Origin: Rubrobacter sp. | Lineage (GTDB): Bacteria; Actinomycetota; Rubrobacteria; Rubrobacterales; Rubrobacteraceae | Direction of reading: 5' to 3' | DNA length: 14,283 nucleotides | Assembly: GCA_016781775.1 (NCBI GenBank) | Contig: JADDPR010000166.1 | Coordinates: 1-14,283, forward strand | In this document: piece by piece, positions 1 to 5,191 of the stretch | Position numbering within the stretch: the stretch's first letter is position 1 | Layout of the letters: every line of letters begins with the position of its first letter | Notes under the pieces: generated by a model | What the model saw: the letters and a program-made list of their open reading frames with translations, nothing else | Databases searched by the model: none | What the model was told of the DNA's origin: nothing | Made by a program: the position numbers and the translations under genes

Positions 1-45
1 CGTGCAAGAAACCCTCGTTGCTATGTGCTCCGTCAGGGGATGCTG

Positions 46-855
46 TTACGGCTTGCGGTCCGCGAAGAAAGACCTGCAAAGGGGCGGGGCGTTTGCGGCA
101 AGGAACGCGAGAGCAATAAAGGGTAACGCGGGGAGGGCGGTGCCGAGGAGGAGTCCGGCGAGCAAGGCGAGGAGTACCGAGACGCACCCGAGGAAGAGGG
201 TCGTGAGGGAGTTAAGGGCGAGGTATCCCGCGAGGGCGACGAAGAGGGCGAGAAAGACGAAGTCTGCGGCGCCAAGGGCGAAGCCCAGAGGGTAGCCGAA
301 GGTCGGGAAGATCAGCAGCAGGAAGTCCAGGATTGGAGCGTCCTCCCGTACAAGCGCCTCCGTCGGACCGACGAAGACGCTGAAGAGATCCGAGGCGGAG
401 GCGGCGGCGGCGACGAGGAGGGCCGCGCCGGGGGAGGTGACCTGACGGGCGAGGGTGAGGGCGAGGGCGGCGGCGGCGGCTACCCGGAGGGCGTCGGCCA
501 GAAACAGGAGCACGAGCGGGAGAGCGGCGGGGACGCCGAGGTCCTCCGATCTCCCCCCGAGCTGGGCCGCGAGGGCGCCCCCCGCTCCCGCCGCCGCGCC
601 CAGCAGCAGGAGCCGGGACGTGCGGAGATACGTGTCGAAGAGGGCGAGGAGGCCGTAGACGAGCACGCCCGAGGGGAGGACGGCGAGGACGTACGAGAGG
701 GCCTGTTCGAGGAGGGTAACGCTCCCGTCGCCGAGGAAGGGGAGCAGGGTCACGACGGCCGCGAGAGCGACCAGGCCAAAGACCGCGAGTGGAAGTCCAG
801 GTGCGGCCGCGAAGGGTGCTGCGCGTGGTCGTTCTCCGCGCGGGCCGCCCGTCAA
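46..855 (-). CDS. Multi-pass membrane protein, candidate presenilin/signal-peptide-peptidase-like intramembrane aspartyl protease
   Basis: The 269-residue protein is almost entirely hydrophobic, with about eight or nine membrane segments starting near residue 21. An Asp at 156 lies in 'ASDLFSVFVGP', which resembles the presenilin YD motif region (Tyr-Asp-Leu-x-Ala/Ser-Val). A second Asp at 198 lies in 'LGAADFVF', which resembles the GxGD motif (LGLGDFIF). A 'LPALP' at 241-245 opens the last membrane segment, exactly where presenilins carry PAL. Order and topology fit family A22: first Asp, second Asp at the start of the next helix, PAL in the last helix. The deviations are Ser for Tyr before the first Asp and Ala for Gly before the second. 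The start is TTG at 855, overlapping the stop of the upstream gene by four bases (TTGA), so it is probably translationally coupled. A protease function is inferred. It could instead be an ordinary alanine/leucine-rich membrane protein matching by chance. Confidence 0.72.
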   Translation of the reverse strand: MTGGPRGERPRAAPFAAAPGLPLAVFGLVALAAVVTLLPFLGDGSVTLLEQALSYVLAVLPSGVLVYGLLALFDTYLRTSRLLLLGAAAGAGGALAAQLGGRSEDLGVPAALPLVLLFLADALRVAAAAALALTLARQVTSPGAALLVAAAASASDLFSVFVGPTEALVREDAPILDFLLLIFPTFGYPLGFALGAADFVFLALFVALAGYLALNSLTTLFLGCVSVLLALLAGLLLGTALPALPFIALAFLAANAPPLCRSFFADRKP

Positions 856-1406
856 GCGCGGAGGGCTCCGTCCAGGGCGAGGTCACGGAGGGCCAGGAAG
901 GCCCGCCAGAAGCGGCGCTTCGCCTCGGGGTCGTCGAGGGCGGGGGCGAGGTCGGGGAGCAGTAGTCCCGTCGTGCCCCTGGTCCAGGAGAACCACGTCC
1001 CTTCGGTTGCTTCACCGAAGCGGGTCTTTACGAGAGCGTATCCTGCATCATCCACCGCGCGGGCGGCTCCGGGGCCGACGACCACGAGGATCGCGGGCTC
1101 GAGTGAGAGCAGTTCCTCCTTTAAGGGGTCGGAGGAGGACCAGGTGACGTAGGCGGCCTCGAGGCCCACGGCGGCCAGGCTGCGGCCCAGGGCGTCGGCG
1201 AGCCTCGCCGAGCCCGCGGTGGTCGGAGCGGGCTCGGCCACGAGGACGATGCCGGAGAGGGGGTCCCCCGAAGGGTAAGGGAGGTCCGGCCGTGCGGAGC
1301 GCCGGGACGTCCCCTCGATCTCCTGGGCGACCTTAGCTTCGTAGTCCCTGGTCGCCTGGGGAGCCTGTTCCTGCCGCGGCTTGGGGGTGCGTTCGCGCTT
1401 CGGCAT
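852..1406 (-). CDS. 184-residue hypothetical protein resembling a degenerate uracil-DNA-glycosylase fold
   Basis: I do not recognise a named family with certainty. After a charged, probably disordered N-terminus (residues 1-45), the body reads like family 4/5 uracil-DNA glycosylases. 'GIVLVAEPAP' (52-61) sits where these have VLVGEAPG. 'AAYVTW' followed by 'EELLSLEPAILVVVGPGAARAV' (97-118) resembles the segment before and including 'IVALGxxAARAL'. 'LLPDLAPALDDPEAKRRFW' (149-167) resembles the 'PTYHPAxLLRDPxxKRxxW' motif. The catalytic-loop His is Ala/Leu here and no Fe-S cysteines are present (the protein has no cysteine), so glycosylase activity is unlikely. The ATG at 1406 was chosen because upstream sequence in this frame only shadows the neighbouring lipid gene. 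It lies 11 bases after that gene's stop, and its own stop overlaps the next start. The CDS is secure; the fold assignment is inference. Confidence 0.8.
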   Translation of the reverse strand: MPKRERTPKPRQEQAPQATRDYEAKVAQEIEGTSRRSARPDLPYPSGDPLSGIVLVAEPAPTTAGSARLADALGRSLAAVGLEAAYVTWSSSDPLKEELLSLEPAILVVVGPGAARAVDDAGYALVKTRFGEATEGTWFSWTRGTTGLLLPDLAPALDDPEAKRRFWRAFLALRDLALDGALRA

Positions 1407-1417
1407 CCCGGGGGGCC

Positions 1418-2017
1418 TTACCTCGTCGCGCGGCGGACGTGGAGGATGCGCTGGACCGTGGTGATCAGGGCGCCCACGGCGACGAGCGCGAGGCCGACGA
1501 TCAAGTAGCCGGCGATGGAGGCGAACGAGAGGATCACGACCCTCCCCGCGCGTTCGAGGATGCCCACCTCGCAGTCGATGCCGAGGCCCTCGGCGCGAGC
1601 ACGCGTGTAGGAGGTGCCCAGAGAGAAGGTCATCGCGGCCCCCGCCAGCAGGGTAGCGTAGGGGCTGCCGGAGGCGGCGAGGTAGAAGATTATCCCCACG
1701 AAGACCGCCGCTTCGGAGAGGCGGTCGAGCGTGGAATCCAGAAAGGCCCCGAACCGGCTCATCCGGTTCGACTGGCGGGCGACCGCGCCGTCGAGGGCGT
1801 CGAAGAGGCCGGCGAAGAGCATGACGGCACCGGCGGTTCGCACGTGCCCTGCCGCGAAGAACGTGGCCGCTACGAGGGAGAACACCCAACCCGTGGCGGT
1901 CAGGGCATTCGGCCTGACCTTGAGCGCCGAGAGGAGCCTCACGAGGGGGTTGAGAAAACTCCGGAGGGCCTCTTTATAGGGGTAGGGTTGCCCCGGTTCT
2001 CCTTGCGGCAGGTTCAT
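1418..2017 (-). CDS. pgsA: CDP-alcohol phosphatidyltransferase, phosphatidylinositol-phosphate-synthase type
   Basis: This is an integral-membrane enzyme that moves the phosphatidyl group of CDP-diacylglycerol onto an alcohol. The family signature D-x2-DG-x2-AR-x8-G-x3-D-x3-D is complete: Asp73, Asp76-Gly77, Ala80-Arg81, Gly90, Asp94, Asp98. About five or six hydrophobic segments follow the amphipathic N-terminus. 'RAEGLGIDCEVGILERAGRVV' after the fourth segment is typical of the actinobacterial group that makes phosphatidylinositol phosphate from inositol phosphate. The alcohol substrate is therefore inferred from family resemblance; phosphatidylglycerol phosphate synthesis is the alternative. 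The length of 199 residues is normal. The ATG at 2017 has an AGGAG upstream and overlaps the stop of the permease gene by four bases (ATGA), so translation is coupled. The next gene begins 11 bases downstream. Confidence 0.93.
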   Translation of the reverse strand: MNLPQGEPGQPYPYKEALRSFLNPLVRLLSALKVRPNALTATGWVFSLVAATFFAAGHVRTAGAVMLFAGLFDALDGAVARQSNRMSRFGAFLDSTLDRLSEAAVFVGIIFYLAASGSPYATLLAGAAMTFSLGTSYTRARAEGLGIDCEVGILERAGRVVILSFASIAGYLIVGLALVAVGALITTVQRILHVRRATR

Positions 2018-3171
2018 CGACCTTCTCCTATCTGTGGGCGGACCTGGCCCACGAGGATCGCCCTGTGGATCTCTTCGGGGATGGGTCCTTCGGCGCCGGT
2101 GGGGATCTCCCTGACCAAGGCCTTGCCCCAGCGCTCGAAGACGAGCGTCTTGCCCAGGTAGCGCCAAGCGGCGGAGATTATGGCGACGATGGCGCCCACG
2201 ATCCCGTAGAGGGCGGTCGCCGCGAGGGACGCGAAGAGCACCCATAGGGGGTGGACTCCCGTGGTGCCGCTCATGATGCGCGGCACCAGGATGTTCCCTT
2301 CAAGCTGCTGGGCGATGAGGAAGAGCGCCGCGACGATCAAAGCCTGGGTGAAGTCGCCCGTAAATAGGGGGATGACGATCGCGGGGACCGCGCCCAGAAA
2401 GGCACCGAGTACGGGGATGATCTCCGTCAGGCCGCCCCGGAGCCCGATCAGGATCGCGAAGTCCGGGCCTTCGAAGAAGAGGCCGGTGAAGAAGACGATG
2501 GCCCATCCGATCACGCCCATAATCCCGCAGAGGAGAAGCTGCGCCTTCGGGTACTCGACGAGCGCCCCCTCGACGGCGTGGAAGAGCCCGGTCGCCCGGC
2601 TTCTCACCGTCCGGGGCACGGCGCGCAGGGTGGCGCGCGAGATCCTGTCGCGGTCGAGCAGCAGGTAGATGGGGATGATAAGCATGAGAAGCAGGTTGCA
2701 CACCGTACCGAAGCCCCCCCTTATAAAGCCCAAGGTGCCGCTCAGAACCTCCCCGGCCGACGGCGCGTTGCTGCTGGCGAGCCCGAGAAGCTGATCCCGG
2801 TCGACTGAGGAGATCCGCTGCCCAACGTAGGGCAGCTCCCGCTCTACGATCCTCGCTACGCCGTCGGCGAGCGCCGTCGGGTCCCGCACGAGGGCCTGGA
2901 CCTGGCCCACCGCGGGGATTATAAGGACGAGCGCCGCGAGGAGCGCCGCCACCGTGAGCCCCAGAAACACTCCAAGCACCGCCACGACCCTGGGGACGCC
3001 AAGAGCCTCGAGGCGGCGTATGAGGGGGTTCAAGGCATAAGCCAGATCACCAGCCAGAAGGAAGGTAAGGAGGACACCGCCAATCTGGCGAACGAGCGTG
3101 AAGTGCAGAAAGGCGCCCACGGCGATAGAGATGTACTGCAGGTAGGTCGAACCGACCAGCTTCTTCGACAC
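2014..3171 (-). CDS. AI-2E (PerM/TqsA-type) family membrane permease
   Basis: This is a multi-pass membrane protein of the AI-2E transporter family. Family members are linked to efflux, export of autoinducer-2 or ion/proton exchange, and the substrate here cannot be told. The N-terminal 'LLAGDLAYALNPLIRRLEALGVPR' region, the 'LLDRDR' after a membrane helix (about 172), 'RGGLTEIIPVLGAFLGAVPA' (245-264) and 'EGNILVPRIM' followed by 'GVHPLWVL' (291-312) are all family hallmarks. I place the start at GTG 3171, giving 385 residues, the usual size, with TAGGAG four bases upstream. An open frame continues to a TTG at 3288, but that extension lacks family features and carries inverted repeats. It heads the four-gene operon and overlaps the lipid synthase start by four bases. 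Confidence 0.92.
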   Translation of the reverse strand: MSKKLVGSTYLQYISIAVGAFLHFTLVRQIGGVLLTFLLAGDLAYALNPLIRRLEALGVPRVVAVLGVFLGLTVAALLAALVLIIPAVGQVQALVRDPTALADGVARIVERELPYVGQRISSVDRDQLLGLASSNAPSAGEVLSGTLGFIRGGFGTVCNLLLMLIIPIYLLLDRDRISRATLRAVPRTVRSRATGLFHAVEGALVEYPKAQLLLCGIMGVIGWAIVFFTGLFFEGPDFAILIGLRGGLTEIIPVLGAFLGAVPAIVIPLFTGDFTQALIVAALFLIAQQLEGNILVPRIMSGTTGVHPLWVLFASLAATALYGIVGAIVAIISAAWRYLGKTLVFERWGKALVREIPTGAEGPIPEEIHRAILVGQVRPQIGEGR

Positions 3172-3258
3172 CCGGCTCCTAAATCTATGCGGGACGTCCT
3201 CCAAGTATATGCCCTGCGGCCCAGAGCAACAAAAATAAGCCTCCCACGTAGATCGATG

Positions 3259-3286
3259 GGTACCGAACCAGTTCCAATCCGGTACC
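3259..3286. repeat. Inverted repeat GGTACCG...CGGTACC upstream of the permease gene
   Basis: The arms at 3259-3265 and 3280-3286 are perfect reverse complements over seven bases with a 14-base spacer. The spacer contains a smaller GAAC/GTTC dyad on the minus strand. The pair lies roughly 90-115 bases ahead of the permease start, a reasonable place for a repressor operator or a leader stem-loop. Confidence 0.5.
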
Positions 3287-3291
3287 AAGCC

Positions 3292-3320
3292 TTTACATAA
3301 TGGCCCAAATTACGTATAGT
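3292..3320 (+). promoter_or_regulatory. Sigma-70-type promoter for the M23-like protein gene
   Basis: TTTACA at 3292-3297 (five of six matches to TTGACA) and TATAGT at 3315-3320 (five of six to TATAAT) are separated by exactly 17 bases. Transcription would begin around 3327-3330, only two to five bases before the ATG at 3332. The message would then be leaderless or nearly so, which is common in actinomycetes. If the true start codon is further down, the palindrome at 3356-3371 becomes a 5' leader element. Confidence 0.65.
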
Positions 3321-3322
3321 GG

Positions 3323-3344
3323 TGCCCCAGTATGCGAGGGGGCA
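3323..3344. repeat. Dyad TGCCCC/GGGGCA spanning the transcription start and ATG 3332
   Basis: TGCCCC at 3323-3328 and GGGGCA at 3339-3344 are perfect inverted arms with a 10-base spacer that contains the ATG at 3332. The site lies directly downstream of the -10 box, where a repressor would block initiation. The right arm belongs to the longer word GGGGCAACAC (3339-3348), which recurs at 5080-5089. Confidence 0.45.
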
Positions 3345-4192
3345 ACACACAACGTGCCCAATATATTGGGCCTGGGCGGTCTGGCGCGTCGGTCGTAGAA
3401 GACCGGCGGCGTGCTGTCCGTGACCGTCGCACCCGTCCCTCTTCCGAGCGTTCCGTCCCGCGCCCCACGGGGAACCGCGCGCCGAGGCGCTCCCGGGACC
3501 TCAAGGTGTACAAGCGCCGCCGGCTGCTCGCGGTCTCGCTCTTGATACTGAGCGCCCTTGCGCTCGTCGTCGTCGCGTTCGCGCAGACGTCGGGGGCCGA
3601 AGAGCAGGCCCTCCCGATCGACCCCAACAGTGCCGAGACGGATACGGTCCTCGCCGAAGCAGCGGGGCTCCCCATCTCGAGCCCGGTGCGCCCCGAGGAG
3701 ATAACGGCCCTCGGCTACCATCCGGAGGGCGAGAGCCTCATCGAGATGTCCCCCCGCGGGGAGAACCTTTCGACGAACGCCTTCCTGGGCCTGCTTACGA
3801 CCGGGTCCACGCCGGAGAAGATCCGCTACAACGTGATGCCCGCGGGCTCCAGGTTGGGCTCGCTTACGGGCGCCCTGGACGTCGGGGCCGAGGCCAGGAC
3901 GACGGTCTACTCCCCCGTAAACGGGACCGTTGTGGCGATACGCCCCGACCCCGTGCTCCAGGACGCGGCCAACGTAGTCGAGATAAAACCCGTCGACACG
4001 CCGCAGCTGCGCGTCTCCGTCTCCCTCGTGGGGGACATCGACGCCGAGGTCGGACCGAAGAGTCCGGTCACGGCGGGGATGACCGCGCTCGGGAGCGTGG
4101 CCGACTCCGCGGAGGTCTTGAAACCGCAGCTTGCGGGCTACACCTCCGGCTCCGGCAACCACGTCACGGTCTCCATCTCCAGGGTCGACTAG
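3332..4192 (+). CDS. Membrane-anchored protein with a degenerate LytM/M23-like domain
   Basis: From ATG 3332 the protein has 286 residues. It has an arginine-rich, probably cytoplasmic and disordered tail (1-64), one membrane segment or uncleaved signal anchor (65-83), a linker, and a C-terminal extracytoplasmic domain (about 183-286). That domain reads like a LytM/M23 core: 'TTVYSPVNGTVVAI' matches the usual 'GTPVYAPADGTVV', and 'GSGNHVTVSI' matches the terminal 'GxHLHFEV'. The catalytic set is incomplete: no HxxxD precedes the first strand pair, and the final HxH is reduced to a single His (277). It is therefore probably a non-enzymatic binding or regulatory domain. The start is uncertain. 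ATG 3332 is close to the promoter, while GTG 3506 would remove most of the Arg-rich tail. It is followed by an M50 protease, an order that recalls SpoIVFA-SpoIVFB. Confidence 0.85.
   Translation: MRGGNTQRAQYIGPGRSGASVVEDRRRAVRDRRTRPSSERSVPRPTGNRAPRRSRDLKVYKRRRLLAVSLLILSALALVVVAFAQTSGAEEQALPIDPNSAETDTVLAEAAGLPISSPVRPEEITALGYHPEGESLIEMSPRGENLSTNAFLGLLTTGSTPEKIRYNVMPAGSRLGSLTGALDVGAEARTTVYSPVNGTVVAIRPDPVLQDAANVVEIKPVDTPQLRVSVSLVGDIDAEVGPKSPVTAGMTALGSVADSAEVLKPQLAGYTSGSGNHVTVSISRVD
3356..3371. promoter_or_regulatory. Perfect 16-base palindrome, possible operator
   Basis: GCCCAATATATTGGGC is identical to its reverse complement over all 16 bases. It sits about 30-40 bases downstream of the predicted transcription start. 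Its AT-rich centre in GC-rich DNA is typical of a dimeric-regulator site. If the gene starts at ATG 3332 the palindrome is inside its first codons; if the gene starts lower down it is in the leader. Confidence 0.55.
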
Positions 4193-4379
4193 AGCGGTCT
4201 GCGGGGGCGAGTTCTCCTGGGAACCGCACCTGCCAGCCACACGTCACTTCGACGGACCGGCTACCCCCTCGTTAGCGTGTTTGCCAGCAAACACGCTGCC
4301 CGACTCGTCCCAAGGTCCGACTTTACCGGAGATCATTTCGACCGCTCCGCACCTCCCGGAAGCCCGTAGGAAATATTCT
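4193..4379 (+). other. Gap between the M23-like and M50 genes, containing a 10-base-pair hairpin
   Basis: The 187 bases hold no convincing gene. The only clear structure is the stem-loop at 4274-4297. The ribosome site of the M50 gene (AGGAAA at 4368-4373) lies at the right end. I did not see a confident separate promoter, so the two genes may be cotranscribed through the hairpin or partly uncoupled by it. Confidence 0.5.
4274..4297 (+). terminator. Strong stem-loop between the M23-like and M50 genes; terminator or processing site
   Basis: AGCGTGTTTG (4274-4283), CCAG loop, CAAACACGCT (4288-4297) gives ten perfect base pairs with a tetraloop. No U-run follows on either strand, so it is not a classical intrinsic terminator, although actinobacterial terminators often lack the U tail. 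It could equally be a stabilising or attenuating hairpin within an operon message. Confidence 0.5.
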
Positions 4380-5057
4380 GTGTTCTTGAGCGTCTTCAAC
4401 CAGAGCCCGATCTTCGGGGTGATGGTGATCCTCGGGTTCGTCGTCGGGATCACGGTCCACGAGGCGGCCCACGCGTTCACGGCCTGGCGGCTCGGCGACA
4501 GCACGGCTTACCGGCAGGGCCGGGTCACCCTGAACCCGGCCGAGCACCTCGATCCTCTGGGGAGCGTGTTGCTCGTTCTAGCCGGCTTCGGCTGGGGGAA
4601 GCCCGTCCCGGTCGACACGTCCAGGATCCGGGGGGGCATCTGGGGACCGGTGGCGGTGGCGTTCGCGGGGCCCGCCTCCAACCTCGCCGTGCTCGTAGTC
4701 TGCGCCGTCCTGTACAGGCTCGCGGTCTTTCAGGAGGGCTACCTTCTCGTCACGATAGCGGCCTTCGCGTTCACGAACGCCCTGCTCTTCGTGTTCAACC
4801 TGATCCCGATACCGCCTCTGGACGGCTCGAAGATCCTCTACCCGTTCCTGCCGCGTTCATTGAACGGCTTCGTCGGCTTCATGAACGAGTACGGCCCTTA
4901 CGTCCTGCTGGGACTCGTGCTGCTCGGGTACTTCCTGTCGAGGATGCCGCCCTTCTACATCTCCCCTTTGGGCTTCATCATCTCGTCCATGCTGCAGCCG
5001 CTCTACCTGGCCCTCGCCCTGCTGGGGGTACCCGTCCCTCCGCCGCCTCTCGGGTAG
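4380..5057 (+). CDS. M50 family site-2-type intramembrane metalloprotease
   Basis: This is a 225-residue membrane zinc protease that would cut transmembrane segments of substrate proteins. The zinc and catalytic motif HEAAH (27-31) lies in the first membrane helix. The third zinc ligand is Asp148 in 'NLIPIPPLDG' (140-149), the diagnostic NxxPxPxLDG. 'GWGKPVPV' (71-78) and 'GPASN' (97-101) are also typical. It lacks PDZ and CBS domains, so it belongs to the compact group of bacterial M50 proteins. I start it at GTG 4380 because AGGAAA is eight bases upstream and the preceding in-frame sequence is non-homologous. The substrate is unknown. The upstream M23-like membrane protein is the obvious candidate partner or regulator. 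It converges on the sensor kinase gene, 134 bases away. Confidence 0.93.
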   Translation: MFLSVFNQSPIFGVMVILGFVVGITVHEAAHAFTAWRLGDSTAYRQGRVTLNPAEHLDPLGSVLLVLAGFGWGKPVPVDTSRIRGGIWGPVAVAFAGPASNLAVLVVCAVLYRLAVFQEGYLLVTIAAFAFTNALLFVFNLIPIPPLDGSKILYPFLPRSLNGFVGFMNEYGPYVLLGLVLLGYFLSRMPPFYISPLGFIISSMLQPLYLALALLGVPVPPPPLG

Positions 5058-5078
5058 GGGGTATTCCGAGAACGAAGA

Positions 5079-5134
5079 TGGGGCAACACGGTCCGCGGGG
5101 AGGGGGGAGAATCCACGAACCAAGAGTTGCCCCA
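5079..5134. repeat. Inverted repeat TGGGGCAAC...GTTGCCCCA between convergent genes
   Basis: The nine-base arms at 5079-5087 and 5126-5134 are perfect reverse complements separated by 38 bases. They lie between the convergent M50 and kinase genes (gap 5058-5191), where a bidirectional terminator is expected. The long spacer makes a simple terminator less convincing. The word GGGGCAACAC at 5080-5089 also occurs at 3339-3348. Confidence 0.45.
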
Positions 5135-5191
5135 GAACGTATTTTACATCCAACGGTTAGTTTGCGGTAGAGGAAATGCCGACGCGTGCTA

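Larger units (their letters stand above)
3172..3331. promoter_or_regulatory. Divergent intergenic region between the permease operon and the M23-like/M50 genes
   Basis: About 160 bases separate the permease start (GTG 3171) from the ATG at 3332. The stretch is less GC-rich than the genes. It contains an inverted repeat with 7-base arms, GGTACCG at 3259-3265 and CGGTACC at 3280-3286, where each arm includes the palindrome GGTACC. It also contains a clear promoter for the rightward genes. I could not find an equally good promoter for the leftward permease operon. The inverted repeat would lie in its leader and could be an operator or a leader hairpin. Confidence 0.6.

Noticed and set aside
2..295. 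Plus-strand Arg/Lys-rich open frame at the left edge
   Set aside because: It is antisense to the hydrophobic membrane protein; the Arg/Lys richness is simply the complement of Ala/Leu/Ser codons.
3172..3288. N-terminal extension of the permease to TTG 3288
   Set aside because: It contains no AI-2E family features, has poor ribosome-site support and covers inverted repeats; the GTG at 3171 gives a normal-length protein.
3262..3290. tRNA T-arm-like string (GTTCCAATCC) upstream of the permease
   Set aside because: The T-stem has a mismatch, position 57 is not a purine, and no matching acceptor, D or anticodon arms are found upstream.
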